Below, piece after piece: positions 25,523 to 34,198 of a stretch of DNA of 64,000 nt. This DNA is from Sphingomonas panni. Lineage in GTDB: Bacteria; Pseudomonadota; Alphaproteobacteria; Sphingomonadales; Sphingomonadaceae. The stretch is from contig NZ_JAKREU010000003.1 of the NCBI RefSeq assembly GCF_022664435.1, forward strand, positions 186,001 to 250,000. Reading direction: 5' to 3'. The first letter of the stretch is position 1, and each line of letters begins with the position of its first letter. The notes beneath the pieces were generated by a model, which saw only the letters and a list, made by a program, of their open reading frames with translations, did no database searches and was not told the DNA's origin. The translations under genes were made by a program, and so were the position numbers.

Positions 25523-26143
25523 TCACATCGCGACGATCCGCGTCGCCAGCCGCTCCGCCTCCGCCGCGTCGTGCGTGACGTACAAAATCGGCAGCCGCAA
25601 CGCGTCACGCAGCCGCTCGATCGTCGCCATCACTTCCTCGCGCCGCGCCCGGTCGAGCGAGGACAGCGGCTCGTCCATCAACAGGAACCGCGCGCCCGAC
25701 AGCAGCGCCCGCCCGATCGCCACCCGCTTCGCCTCGCCCCCCGACAGCGTCGCGGGCCAGCGATCGAGCAGGTCGCCCAGCCCCAGCAGCGCCACCATGT
25801 CGTCATACCCGATCGGCGGCTCCCCCCGCCCCATGCCGTAGCGCAGATTGGCCGCGACCCGGCGGTGCGGGAACAGGCGCGGCTCCTGGAACACATAGCC
25901 ACAGCAGCGCGCCGCGACCGGGACGTCGATCCCGGCGGCGGCATCGAACAGCGTGACGCCGCCGACCCGGACATGCCCCGCCGCCGGCCGCAGCAGCCCG
26001 GCGACCATGTTCAGCACGCTCGATTTGCCCACCCCGGATGGGCCGAACAGCACCGTCAGCCCGCTGTCCCGTCCGTCGTCCGGCACCACTGCGCCGATCA
26101 CCGCCTCGCCCAGCCGGACGGTCACGTCGATGTCAAAGGACAT
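25523..26143 (-). CDS. modC: Molybdate ABC transporter ATP-binding protein
   Basis: The 206-residue ATPase has Walker A GPSGVGKSS, the Q-loop VFQEPRLFPH, the ABC signature LSGGEAKRVAIGRALL, Walker B FLLMDEPLSSLD and the H-loop YVTHD. Q-loop context and operon position after modA and modB identify ModC. It stops right after the ATPase core and lacks the C-terminal TOBE/Mop domain (about 140 residues) of E. coli ModC, so feedback binding of molybdate by that domain is absent. The start overlaps modB by 11 bp. Confidence 0.9.
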   Translation of the reverse strand: MSFDIDVTVRLGEAVIGAVVPDDGRDSGLTVLFGPSGVGKSSVLNMVAGLLRPAAGHVRVGGVTLFDAAAGIDVPVAARCCGYVFQEPRLFPHRRVAANLRYGMGRGEPPIGYDDMVALLGLGDLLDRWPATLSGGEAKRVAIGRALLSGARFLLMDEPLSSLDRARREEVMATIERLRDALRLPILYVTHDAAEAERLATRIVAM

Positions 26144-26822
26144 GGACCCTCCGCCCGCCGCGACGTGCCAGCCATTCGGACACGACCAGTGCCGCCAGCG
26201 ACAGCGCGACCGACATGCCGGCAAGCCGCACGACGCTCGCCTCGCTGCCCGGCACCTGCAACGCGCTGTAGATCGCCAGCGGCAGCGTCGCCGTCTCACC
26301 CGGCACGTTGGACACGAAGGTGATCGTCGCGCCGAACTCGCCCAGCGCGCGGGCGAAGCCGAGCACCATCCCCGCCAGCACGCCGGGCAGGCTGAGCGGT
26401 GCGGTCACGCTCCAGAACACCCGCGCCCGGCTGGCGCCCAGCGTCCGGGCAACGCTCTCCAGCCGCCGGTCGACGCCCTCGATCGACAGCCGGATGGCGC
26501 GCACCATCAGCGGAAGTGCCATCACCGCCGCCGCGATCGCCGCCCCGCTCCAGCGGAACAGCACGCTGACGCCGAACCACGTCTCCAGCCAGCGGCCGAC
26601 CGGCCCGGTCGGCGCGAACGCCAGCAGCAACAGCCAGCCGGTGACGACCGGCGGCAGCACCAGCGGCAGATGGACGATCCCGTCCAGCACCACCCGCCCC
26701 GGAAACCGCCCCCGCGCCAGCACCCACGCCAGCGCATAGGCGAGCGGCAGCGCGCCCAGCATCGCCACGCCCCCGATCTTCACCGACAGCAGGACGATCG
26801 CCCATTCGGCGCCGTCGGGCAT
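26133..26822 (-). CDS. modB: Molybdate ABC transporter permease
   Basis: The 229-residue inner-membrane permease has about five helices and the EAA-type cytoplasmic loop (LESVARTLGASRARVFWSVT), followed by LGEFGATITF, characteristic of ModB/CysT permeases. The ATG at 26822 overlaps the modA stop as TGATG. It forms the channel between ModA in the periplasm and ModC in the cytoplasm. Confidence 0.92.
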   Translation of the reverse strand: MPDGAEWAIVLLSVKIGGVAMLGALPLAYALAWVLARGRFPGRVVLDGIVHLPLVLPPVVTGWLLLLAFAPTGPVGRWLETWFGVSVLFRWSGAAIAAAVMALPLMVRAIRLSIEGVDRRLESVARTLGASRARVFWSVTAPLSLPGVLAGMVLGFARALGEFGATITFVSNVPGETATLPLAIYSALQVPGSEASVVRLAGMSVALSLAALVVSEWLARRGGRRVHVL

Positions 26823-27580
26823 CAGCGGGGGCTGAACCCGTAGGTTATAAAGATTTTCCGGCCGGCCGGGCTGATCAGGAAGCGCCGGAACCGCTCGCCC
26901 TCGACACTGCGCGACGCCTTGATCCGGGCGATCGGATAGGTGATCGGCGGGTGGCTGGCGGCGGGAAAGACACCCACGACCCGCACCTTCGCCGACGCCT
27001 TGGCATCGGTGGCATAGACGATGCCGAGCGGCGCCGCGCCGCGCTCGACCAGTGCCAGCGCCGCGCGGACATTCTCCGCCCGCACGACCGATGGCGCGAC
27101 CGCGTCCCATCCGCGCAACCGGGTCAGCGCCGCCTTGCCATAGCGACCCGCCGGCACCGCATCCGGGTCCGCCATCGCCAGCCGCCCGCCGTTCAACGCC
27201 GGACGCAGGTCTACGCCGGGGCGCAGCGTGACGCGCACGCGGCTATCGGCCGGTGCGACCAGCACCAGCCGGTTGCCGAGCAGATTGACCCGGCTCCCCT
27301 TCGCCAGCACCCCGCGGCGGTCGAGATCGTCCATCCATTCGACATCGGCCGACACGAACAGGTCCGCAGGCGCCCCAGCCACGATCTGGCGAGCCAGCGC
27401 CGAGCTGGCGGCGAAGGATAGGGTCGGACGGACATGCCCCCGCTTCGCCCACGCGTCGGCCGCGGCGTTCATCGATTCCTGCAGGCTGGCTGCGGCCAGT
27501 ACCACCGGCGGGCGCGACTGCGCAGTCACGGGTTCGGCAAGCAGCAGGCCTGCCAGCAGCAAGAACAGACGCCGGATCAT
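26822..27580 (-). CDS. modA: Molybdate ABC transporter substrate-binding protein
   Basis: This periplasmic binding protein of about 252 residues has a signal peptide and the ModA pattern: VVLAAASLQESMNAAADAW, FAASSALARQIVAGAPADLF, SADVEWMDDL, a hinge region NVRAALALVERGAAPLGIVY, and a C-terminal FRRFLISPAGRKIF. Ser and Ala residues in the first two motifs contact the oxyanion. An ATG four codons upstream (27592) is also possible. It is first gene of modABC. I saw no ModE box or Moco riboswitch in the short upstream gap. Confidence 0.92.
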   Translation of the reverse strand: MIRRLFLLLAGLLLAEPVTAQSRPPVVLAAASLQESMNAAADAWAKRGHVRPTLSFAASSALARQIVAGAPADLFVSADVEWMDDLDRRGVLAKGSRVNLLGNRLVLVAPADSRVRVTLRPGVDLRPALNGGRLAMADPDAVPAGRYGKAALTRLRGWDAVAPSVVRAENVRAALALVERGAAPLGIVYATDAKASAKVRVVGVFPAASHPPITYPIARIKASRSVEGERFRRFLISPAGRKIFITYGFSPR

Positions 27581-27617
27581 GATACCCCCCATAAGTGCCG
27601 GCCTTTCGGTCGACGGT

Positions 27618-27926
27618 TCAGCCGCGTCCGGTCATCTGCCCGATGGCGTTGCGGCCGAAGTTCGCGATCAGTTCCCCGACCTCGCGGGCCTGTGCCATCG
27701 ATCGGGCACCCTGTTCGCGCATATAGTCCGACTGAATCTTCATCACTTCGTTGACGTCGCTGGCCTGCGCCGCCGCCCGCATCGCCCGGAACGCTTCCTG
27801 CGTGTTCGCTTCCGCCTGCGACAGGATGGTCAGTCCCAGCTGCGATCCCTGCTCGGTCATCGCGCTACCGGCGGCGCGCATCCGCTCGGCTGCTTGGGCG
27901 GCGGGATTCGAATCGGTGTCGGCCAT
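27618..27926 (-). CDS. Phasin-like small protein
   Basis: A 102-residue helical protein without signal peptide, rich in Ala, Gln and Met, with AAAQASDVNEVMKIQSDYMREQ. Its length and amphipathic helices fit the phasin family that coats polyhydroxyalkanoate granules or acts as a helical chaperone. The segment EVMKIQSDYMREQ is a commonly conserved phasin motif in alphaproteobacteria. It appears monocistronic. Confidence 0.75.
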   Translation of the reverse strand: MADTDSNPAAQAAERMRAAGSAMTEQGSQLGLTILSQAEANTQEAFRAMRAAAQASDVNEVMKIQSDYMREQGARSMAQAREVGELIANFGRNAIGQMTGRG

Positions 27927-28333
27927 CGGCTGCTCCTGTGACGGGCAAAACTACCCGTATTGCCTGACGCCCGTAGCCGCCGATGGTTCCCGATGGCGTT
28001 GCGATTCGGTCCATACGCGCCCTGCGAACAGGCGTTGGCCGGCGCAAACCCAACGATTCTGACAATTTCCTGACTCGAGCGAAAAAATATTTTCGGCTCA
28101 TCCCTATGACCGAACGTCGCATCGCAGCTGCGAGATAGCGGAGCCGGAATGTCCCATTTTGAAACCACATCCTTTACATGCTCCGTTTTGCATCGCAACA
28201 AAACCGGGTTGCCCGGCGCAAAATGGCGCGGAAATGTGGCATAAATTGCCCGATTTCGGCCTTTCCCAAATTTGCAATCGTCGTTTTTTTGGGACAGTTT
28301 GCCGCAAGATAGAAAAACAGGAGGGTTGAGAGG
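27927..28333. other. AT-richer intergenic region, possible promoters
   Basis: About 407 bp with no protein-like frame. It is noticeably less GC-rich than the rest of the window (for example AAAAAATATTTTCGG near 28080 and TTTTTTTGGGACAG near 28285), as expected for promoter or regulatory RNA sequence. Promoters for the divergent phasin-like gene and the 37-residue membrane peptide should lie here. I could not assign precise elements; an unannotated small RNA is possible. Confidence 0.45.
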
Positions 28334-28447
28334 ATGCACAGCAAAGTTTCGGGTCGCACGACGATCGCAACCCTCGCCGGCATGGCGGTTCTGGGTTGGG
28401 CAGGCGTCGCCCTTGCCGTTCAGATGGTGATGGGCGTCCTCGCCTGA
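28334..28447 (+). CDS. Small single-pass membrane peptide (37 residues)
   Basis: An ATG at 28334 preceded by GAGGGTTGAGAGG encodes 37 residues with a polar start (MHSKVSGRTTIATL) and one hydrophobic helix to the C-terminus, ending VLA. It stops 23 bases before a strong Rho-independent terminator, so it is very likely a complete small gene. Function unknown. Confidence 0.65.
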   Translation: MHSKVSGRTTIATLAGMAVLGWAGVALAVQMVMGVLA

Positions 28448-28469
28448 CGATATCGCCAGCGTAGGATAG

Positions 28470-28506
28470 AAAAAGGGCCGGCGCTGCCACAGCGTCGGCC
28501 CTTTTT
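28470..28506. terminator. Bidirectional Rho-independent terminator
   Basis: The 16-bp arms AAAAGGGCCGGCGCTG and CAGCGTCGGCCCTTTT (one mismatch) enclose a 3-base loop. The T-run on the right strand serves the small membrane peptide gene and the A-run serves the convergent lepA gene. Confidence 0.9.
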
Positions 28507-28542
28507 GCGTCATGGGCGGGGCGGCGGCCGCGCCGGGCGGCG

Positions 28543-30351
28543 TCAGTTGTCGTCACCCATCCGCAACGCGGCAATGAACGCTTCCTGCGGGATGCTGACC
28601 GACCCGTATTCGCGCATCTTCGCCTTGCCCTTCTTCTGCTTGTCGAGCAGCTTGCGCTTGCGGCTGGCATCGCCACCATAGCATTTGGCGGTCACGTCCT
28701 TGCGCATCGCGCTGATCGTCTCGCGCGCGATCACCTTGCCGCCGATCGCCGCCTGAATCGGAATCTTGAACAGGTGGCGCGGGATCAGTTCCTTCAACCG
28801 CTCGACCATGCCGCGCCCCCGCGTCTCGGCGGTGCCGCGATGGACGATCATCGACAGCGCATCGACCGGCTCTTCGTTGACGAGGATGCTCATCTTGACG
28901 AGATCCCCCTCGCGATAGCCGATCTGTTCGTAATCGAAGCTGGCATAGCCCTTCGACAGCGATTTCAACCGGTCATAGAAGTCGAACACCACTTCGTTGA
29001 GCGGCAGTTCATACACCGCCTGCGCCCGCCCGCCGACATAGGTCAGGTTCATCTGGATGCCGCGCCGATCCTGGCACAGCTTCAAAATGCCGCCCAGATA
29101 TTCGTCGGGGACATAGATCGTCGCCTGAATCCACGGCTCGCTGATCGTCTTGATCTTGTTGACGTCGGGCATGTCGGCCGGGTTGTGCAGGTCGATCTGC
29201 GTGATGCCGGCCGGATCGGGATGGGTCAGCTCGATCTGGTACACCACCGACGGCGCGGTGGTGATGAGGTCGAGGTCGTACTCGCGCGTCAGCCGCTCCT
29301 GGATGATCTCGAGATGCAGCAGCCCGAGGAACCCGCAGCGGAAGCCGAAGCCCAATGCCGCCGAGCTTTCCATCTCGAAGGTGAAGCTGGCGTCGTTCAG
29401 CCGCAGCTTGCTGATCGATTCGCGCAACTTGTCGAAATCGGCGGCATCGACCGGGAACAAGCCGCAGAACACGACCGACTGCACTTCCTTGAATCCGGGC
29501 AGCGGTTCGGCGGCCGGGCGCTTGGCGTCGGTGATCGTGTCGCCGACCATGGTCTGCGCCACTTCCTTGATCTGCGCGGTGATGAAGCCGATCTCGCCCG
29601 GCCCCAGGTCGGGCAGCTGCTCGATCTTCGGGCGGAACGCGCCGACCCGGTCGACCAGGTGCGTCGTGTCGGCGTTCATGAACTTGATCTGCTGGCCTTT
29701 GCGGATCGACCCGTCGATCACGCGGATCAGGATGACGACGCCCAGATACGGGTCGTACCAGCTGTCGACCAGCATCGCCTTGAGCGGTGCGTTCACGTCG
29801 CCCTTGGGCGGCGGGATATGCGCCACGATCGCGTCGAGAATCTCGTCGATGCCGATGCCCGACTTGGCCGATGCCAGCACGGCGTTCGACGTATCGATGC
29901 CGATGATGTCCTCGATCTCGGTCTTCACCCGTTCCGGCTCGGCGGCGGGCAGGTCGATCTTGTTGATGACCGGAATGATCTCGTGATCATGCTCGATCGA
30001 CTGGTAGACGTTCGCCAGCGTCTGCGCCTCGACGCCCTGCGCCGCATCGACCACCAGCAGCGCGCCCTCACACGCCGCGAGGCTGCGCGACACTTCATAC
30101 GCGAAGTCGACATGGCCCGGCGTGTCCATCAGGTTCAGGACATGGCCCTTCCATTCGAGACGCACGGTCTGCGCCTTGATGGTGATGCCGCGTTCCTTCT
30201 CGATGTCCATATTGTCGAGCACCTGCGCCGACATCTCGCGCTCGGCGAGGCCGCCGGTCCGCTGGATCAGCCGGTCGGCCAGCGTCGACTTGCCATGGTC
30301 GATATGGGCGATGATCGAGAAATTGCGCAGTTTGTCGAGCGGAGTGGCCAC
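28543..30351 (-). CDS. lepA: Elongation factor 4 (ribosome back-translocase LepA)
   Basis: This 602-residue translational GTPase has G1 AHIDHGKST, the G2/switch region [15 protein letters not shown]3 DTPGHVDF, G4 NKIDLP and the LepA-specific C-terminal domain ([39 protein letters not shown]). Length agrees with E. coli LepA (599). Start is probably GTG at 30351 ([12 protein letters not shown]), although GTG at 30357 and an ATG at 30381 are in frame. The gene is read towards the terminator at 28470-28506. Confidence 0.96.
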   Translation of the reverse strand: MATPLDKLRNFSIIAHIDHGKSTLADRLIQRTGGLAEREMSAQVLDNMDIEKERGITIKAQTVRLEWKGHVLNLMDTPGHVDFAYEVSRSLAACEGALLVVDAAQGVEAQTLANVYQSIEHDHEIIPVINKIDLPAAEPERVKTEIEDIIGIDTSNAVLASAKSGIGIDEILDAIVAHIPPPKGDVNAPLKAMLVDSWYDPYLGVVILIRVIDGSIRKGQQIKFMNADTTHLVDRVGAFRPKIEQLPDLGPGEIGFITAQIKEVAQTMVGDTITDAKRPAAEPLPGFKEVQSVVFCGLFPVDAADFDKLRESISKLRLNDASFTFEMESSAALGFGFRCGFLGLLHLEIIQERLTREYDLDLITTAPSVVYQIELTHPDPAGITQIDLHNPADMPDVNKIKTISEPWIQATIYVPDEYLGGILKLCQDRRGIQMNLTYVGGRAQAVYELPLNEVVFDFYDRLKSLSKGYASFDYEQIGYREGDLVKMSILVNEEPVDALSMIVHRGTAETRGRGMVERLKELIPRHLFKIPIQAAIGGKVIARETISAMRKDVTAKCYGGDASRKRKLLDKQKKGKAKMREYGSVSIPQEAFIAALRMGDDN

Positions 30352-30515
30352 GGTCACACATTCGGAAAGAGTAGGATGCAAGCGCCCCTAGCAGCTTCCC
30401 CGCCAAAGCCAAACAGACCCATGTACGAATCCCGCTTGCGGACCCGGAATCCGAGCGCTATAGGCGCGCCTCCAAGCAACGGCAGGTGCCCGAAACGGCC
30501 CGGTCGATACTCCGT

Positions 30516-30592
30516 CGGGGAGTAGCTCAGCCTGGTAGAGCACTGCCTTCGGGAGGCAGGGGCCGGAGGTTCGAATCCTCTCTCCCCGACCA
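30516..30592 (+). tRNA. tRNA-Pro (anticodon CGG)
   Basis: A 77-nt cloverleaf starts with CGGGGAG and closes with CTCCCCG, followed by discriminator A and an encoded CCA. The D-arm GTAGCTCAGCCTGGTAGAGC, anticodon stem-loop CTGCC-TTCGGGA-GGCAG (anticodon CGG, reading CCG) and T-arm GGAGGTTCGAATCC are all intact. It lies on the strand opposite to lepA and immediately precedes the catabolic island, a common insertion site for islands, although I could not find a duplicated 3' end downstream in this window. Confidence 0.97.
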
Positions 30593-30822
30593 TTGGATTT
30601 CCGCCGTTTCAGGCGGCTTCCCCAAAAGATTACGCCGGTGTCGGTCCGGTGCCCCCGCTCACATCGCTGGTGCACCGCGCATCGGTTGACGCCACGTCTT
30701 CAGACCCGGCCTCGCATGGACGAGTCGGGTGAGCCGGACGTCACCGATGGTGTCGATCTCGCGGTGGCGCGTGACGCCATAGCGAAGGGGAGCAGTGTGG
30801 AAGCCGCCCGCTCCCCAACCGG
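30593..30822. other. Intergenic region between tRNA-Pro and the catabolic island
   Basis: About 230 bp with no convincing gene on either strand. A weak inverted repeat may be present just after the tRNA, but no T-run terminator is obvious. No integrase remnant was recognised. Confidence 0.4.
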
Positions 30823-31746
30823 TCAGTCGTAGATCGGCCGCAATACCGTATCGAGATGGTGGCGGGTCAGCGCCATCGATGCGAGCAGATCGGGCGACCC
30901 GTCATATTCGATCGACATCCAGCCCTTGAACTGATCCTCCTTCAGCATCCGGTACAGCCCCGACAGGTCGAGGTTCCCGAGCCCCGGTTCCCAGAACCAG
31001 CGCGTTCCGTCATCGGTGATTTCCGGGTCCTGCGCATAGCGCACGCTGTCGGGTTGCCGTTCCGATGCCGTGTCCTTCAAATGGAAGGTGCTGATCCGGT
31101 CGCGATAGTCGCGATAGAAGGTCAGCAGATCCTCGCCCATGATCGCCACCTGCGCCGTGTCGAGACAATAATGGACGTAGCGCGGATCGGTCGATTCGAT
31201 CAGTTCGCGATGGTTGGGCAGATTGATCGCGCAGAAGAACTCGTTGTGCAGGCCGATCTTGACCCCGTGATCGGTCGCATAGCGGCCGATCTCGTTCATC
31301 ACCTTGGCGCATTGCTGCACCTCTTCGCGGGTCAGCGGACCCGAACCGTAATAATTCTGCGTGGGGCAGGTGTTCATGTAGCGGCCGCCGAACTTGACGA
31401 TGGTATCGACTGCCTCACGCCCCGAACGAACCGCTTCCTCGAAATGGTCGGCCTGGTGCGAGGCGTGCGCGCCGTGGAACATGCCGATCACCTCGACCCC
31501 GCGTTCCTTGGCGAAGGCCGTGAAATTTTCGGGCGATCCGAACAGGGGCAGGATGTCGGCCAGATCCCATGGCGCGATCTCGATCCCGTCGAAGCCGAGC
31601 GCCACCTGATATTTCAGGATCGTTTCCCAATCCGAATAATAGGCCGTGTTGGTCTTGTCCTCGTAATAGAATTCGCGGAAATTATCGATCTTCCGATACG
31701 GAATGGTCTTCCAGTGAGACATGTTGGCATAGCGGATATTGGGCAT
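30823..31746 (-). CDS. Xylose-isomerase-like TIM-barrel protein (sugar isomerase/epimerase or lyase)
   Basis: A 307-residue cytoplasmic protein of the AP-endonuclease-2/xylose-isomerase-like superfamily. The metal-binding set typical of the superfamily is present: Glu169 in HNEFF, Asp196 in LDTAQ, His222 in FHLKD and Glu280 in SIEYD. It also has GFDGIEIAPWDLADIL early in the barrel. Such enzymes isomerise, epimerise or beta-eliminate keto-sugars and inositols. In this island a role on the 3-keto-sugar released by deglycosylation is likely but inferred. It is the last gene of the downstream minus-strand group. Confidence 0.8.
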   Translation of the reverse strand: MPNIRYANMSHWKTIPYRKIDNFREFYYEDKTNTAYYSDWETILKYQVALGFDGIEIAPWDLADILPLFGSPENFTAFAKERGVEVIGMFHGAHASHQADHFEEAVRSGREAVDTIVKFGGRYMNTCPTQNYYGSGPLTREEVQQCAKVMNEIGRYATDHGVKIGLHNEFFCAINLPNHRELIESTDPRYVHYCLDTAQVAIMGEDLLTFYRDYRDRISTFHLKDTASERQPDSVRYAQDPEITDDGTRWFWEPGLGNLDLSGLYRMLKEDQFKGWMSIEYDGSPDLLASMALTRHHLDTVLRPIYD

Positions 31747-31765
31747 GGCGGAGACTCCGTCCGAC

Positions 31766-32722
31766 TTAATTCTGTAGGTGGCTGAGCAGCGCGCGCGTGC
31801 GCAGCAACGCCCGGAATGGGTCGCGCGTCTGGCGGGCGCTGCAAATGACCGGTCCGGCATAGCCGATCCGATCGAGCAGGCTGACGATGGCCGGCAGATC
31901 GACCGTGCCGGTTCCCGGATCGCGAAACACCTGCGTCGCGCGGTGTTCGGGAAATTCCGGGTTGGGCGTCTTCCACGTCTCCGCCTTGTCGACGAACGCC
32001 GTGTCGGTCAGATGCACGCACCCGATCCGGTCACGCTGCGCGGTGATGAACGCGGCCGGATCGATCCCGGCAATCGTCAGGCTGGCGGTATCGACGTCCA
32101 GCTTCACGTCCTCCGGCAGCCGTTCGAGCAGCGGCAGGATGCGTTCGCCACGAAACACGCTCCAATATTCGTTGCGCAGGACCAGCGTGACGCCCGCCGC
32201 CCGTGCCTTCGCCGCCAGACCGCCCAGCAGGTCGGCCACCCGATCGGTGAACGCCCCCAACTCGTCCTCCAGATGGGGATGATAGTGTAGGATGCGTCCG
32301 TAATAGGCCGACGGGCTGATCGCCAAATATGCTGCCTTCAGATCGGCGGCATGGGCCAGCGCCTCGCCCGCGAAATGGCCGGTCGCCCCGAAATAGAAGT
32401 CGAGGTTGGCGTTGCGCATGAACAGGTTCGGATCGAACGTCACGCCGCTGACCCGGTCGATGTCCCCCCTCGCCAATGCTGCGCGATAATTGTCGGCATT
32501 CGCGTATTTCGTGTTGATGCAGTAGCGATTCATCGGCACGCCGCTGCGCCCGCCGAACTGCCACACCGGCTCATAGGGGATTTCGATCGAGCGGAACCCT
32601 GCCGCGCCGATCAGCGGGTAGAGTTCCTCCCAGAAATACTTGCTTTCGTACCGGTTCCGATTGGGTTCCGAGTAATGCCGGTTGATAAGGTCTAGGCTGA
32701 CCGCGAATTGATCGCTGTGCAT
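31766..32722 (-). CDS. Xylose-isomerase-like TIM-barrel protein with an atypical metal site
   Basis: A 318-residue relative of the preceding protein with conserved elements NEYW, DVDTASL and HLTDTAF, supplying Glu, Asp and His ligands. The final metal-binding Glu expected near the C-terminus seems replaced: the strand reads GPVICSARQTRD. This suggests altered metal binding or a different chemistry (for example a lyase or a non-catalytic partner). Start MHSDQF at 32722 is chosen over the ATG at 32737, which is also in frame. Spacing to the next gene is 19 bp, consistent with one operon. Confidence 0.75.
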   Translation of the reverse strand: MHSDQFAVSLDLINRHYSEPNRNRYESKYFWEELYPLIGAAGFRSIEIPYEPVWQFGGRSGVPMNRYCINTKYANADNYRAALARGDIDRVSGVTFDPNLFMRNANLDFYFGATGHFAGEALAHAADLKAAYLAISPSAYYGRILHYHPHLEDELGAFTDRVADLLGGLAAKARAAGVTLVLRNEYWSVFRGERILPLLERLPEDVKLDVDTASLTIAGIDPAAFITAQRDRIGCVHLTDTAFVDKAETWKTPNPEFPEHRATQVFRDPGTGTVDLPAIVSLLDRIGYAGPVICSARQTRDPFRALLRTRALLSHLQN

Positions 32723-32787
32723 GGATAGGTTCCGCAATGGAGGGGCGCGGTCGTTCGCGCCGGAAATGGGCGTTCAGCCCGTCGGTC

Positions 32788-33561
32788 TCAGTCGGCGAGC
32801 ATCCGCCGGGACTGGTCCAGCGACTGCGTCATCGGCATCGTCGGGAAATATTCGAGGCCGATCGCCCCGTCATATCCCACCGCGCGCAGGGTCCGCATGA
32901 CCTCGGCCCAATCGAGGGTGCCGGTGCCGGGTTCGTTGCGGTCGGGCATGTCGGCGGCCTGCACATGGCCGACAAGATGGATGCGGCCGGAAAGCACCGC
33001 CTCCATGTCCTCCCCCATCACCGCACTGTGCCAGATGTCGTAGAGCAGGCGCAGGTTCGGGCTGTTCACCGCTTCGACCAGATCGAGGCCGAGCTTGGTG
33101 CTGACCAGATACATGGTCGCGAACAACCGGGTGTTGAGCGGTTCGAGCAGCAGCATCACGCCCGCTTCCTCCGCCGCGTCAGCGGCAGCGCGCAACGCGG
33201 TGACGGCGTTGGCGAAATGCGCTTCCTCGCTCAGCCCGTCGACGCGAAAGCCCGACGCAACGATCAGGTTGGGCTTGCCGAGGATCGCCGTCGCCTCGAT
33301 CGTCTCGCGCACGGCAGCGACCATCGCGTCGCGCTCTGCCGGATCGACGATCGATTTGCGCGGATCGACGCACAGGCTGGTCAGCCGCATGCCGGTATCG
33401 GCCAATGCTTCGGCCATCGCCTCGATCGGCTTGTCCCGCCAGAGATGAAACTCGGCAAGGTCGAACCCGGCGTCCCTGGCGGCGCGCAATCGCGCGGCAA
33501 GGTCGCCTGCTTCGGCAAACTGCCATTCGATACAGGTAGATAGTTGGTAGACCGCAGACAT
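32788..33561 (-). CDS. Hydroxypyruvate isomerase-like TIM-barrel protein
   Basis: A 257-residue protein matching the hydroxypyruvate isomerase/OtnI branch of the TIM-barrel family. It has LLLEPLN, LLYDIWHSAVMGED, GHVQAADMPDRNEPGTG and IGLEYFP, which provide Glu, Asp, His and Glu ligands. The R-x-EPGTG motif is characteristic of this branch. The true substrate may be another alpha- or beta-keto acid sugar derivative. It is encoded upstream of the two other isomerase-like genes on the same strand. Confidence 0.82.
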   Translation of the reverse strand: MSAVYQLSTCIEWQFAEAGDLAARLRAARDAGFDLAEFHLWRDKPIEAMAEALADTGMRLTSLCVDPRKSIVDPAERDAMVAAVRETIEATAILGKPNLIVASGFRVDGLSEEAHFANAVTALRAAADAAEEAGVMLLLEPLNTRLFATMYLVSTKLGLDLVEAVNSPNLRLLYDIWHSAVMGEDMEAVLSGRIHLVGHVQAADMPDRNEPGTGTLDWAEVMRTLRAVGYDGAIGLEYFPTMPMTQSLDQSRRMLAD

Positions 33562-33707
33562 AGGACCCTTCCCATTCTACGGCCCCGTGATGCGCGTCGC
33601 ATCCGTATGCCTGGCGGACTCATTTCCGCTATTTTGTATGATAGTGTTTACGACGTTCGACGCGATTTGCAAGCGCGGCAACCTTCGCGCCGCACCGCCG
33701 CTACCGA

Positions 33708-33830
33708 TCAGAACAGGATTCCCGCCAGCCAGAACGATCCGACGAAAATCGTCAGGGTAGTTATCTCCATCGCCGAACAACGCAGGTTGTCGAAGCGACG
33801 TCCCGGATGCTTGCCTGATTGGTGCAACAT
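33708..33830 (-). CDS. Small membrane protein (40 residues)
   Basis: The ATG at 33830 has a very strong ribosome-binding site (GGAGAGAG, two bases from the start region). The 40-residue product has a basic N-terminal half and a hydrophobic C-terminal helix (TLTIFVGSFWLAGILF). This is too short for most automated annotation, yet the start site is better than those of many neighbours. It could be a small partner of a transporter or membrane enzyme of the island; no family is recognised. Confidence 0.6.
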   Translation of the reverse strand: MLHQSGKHPGRRFDNLRCSAMEITTLTIFVGSFWLAGILF

Positions 33831-33894
33831 GTCTCTCTCCTGTAAAGCCGTCCCACGTTATTTCTGCGGATACGGTGTCCTCATCTACCTGTAG

Positions 33895-34137
33895 CTACCG
33901 GTGCAGCGATCGCTCCTCGACCACGCGCAGCCGATATCCGGCACCGGCGCGCCGGCGCGCGCCATCCCTGCGCAGGCGGGCCAGATATTCCTCGTCGGCG
34001 CAGTGGGCCGCGATATGGGCCATGCCGCCATCGCCCGGGAGTTCGGCCAGTCCCCACATATCGACACGGCAGCGGCGCTCCGCCGCCCCATGCGGAACGG
34101 CATCTGCGACGAAACCTATCTCGGACACCCAGGCCAT
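33895..34137 (-). CDS. Small hypothetical protein (80 residues)
   Basis: The ATG at 34137 follows GGGAGAG at a good distance. The 80-residue product has WVSEIGFVADAVPHGAAERRCRV, a Trp-Gly-Leu segment and a basic C-terminus (VVEERSLHR). Codon third positions are strongly GC-biased, like genuine genes here. It lies 61 bp after the GH3 gene on the same strand and is probably cotranscribed. No family is recognised. Confidence 0.55.
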   Translation of the reverse strand: MAWVSEIGFVADAVPHGAAERRCRVDMWGLAELPGDGGMAHIAAHCADEEYLARLRRDGARRRAGAGYRLRVVEERSLHR

Positions 34138-34198
34138 CGGTCTCTCCCAAGGCACATGTTCGTGTGCGCCGCCGTGCCGGCGCACGGACCGTCGTCGT

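Noticed and set aside
30593..30832. 79-codon frame after the tRNA gene
   Set aside because: It begins within the tRNA 3' end region, lacks a ribosome-binding site and has a basic, low-information composition.
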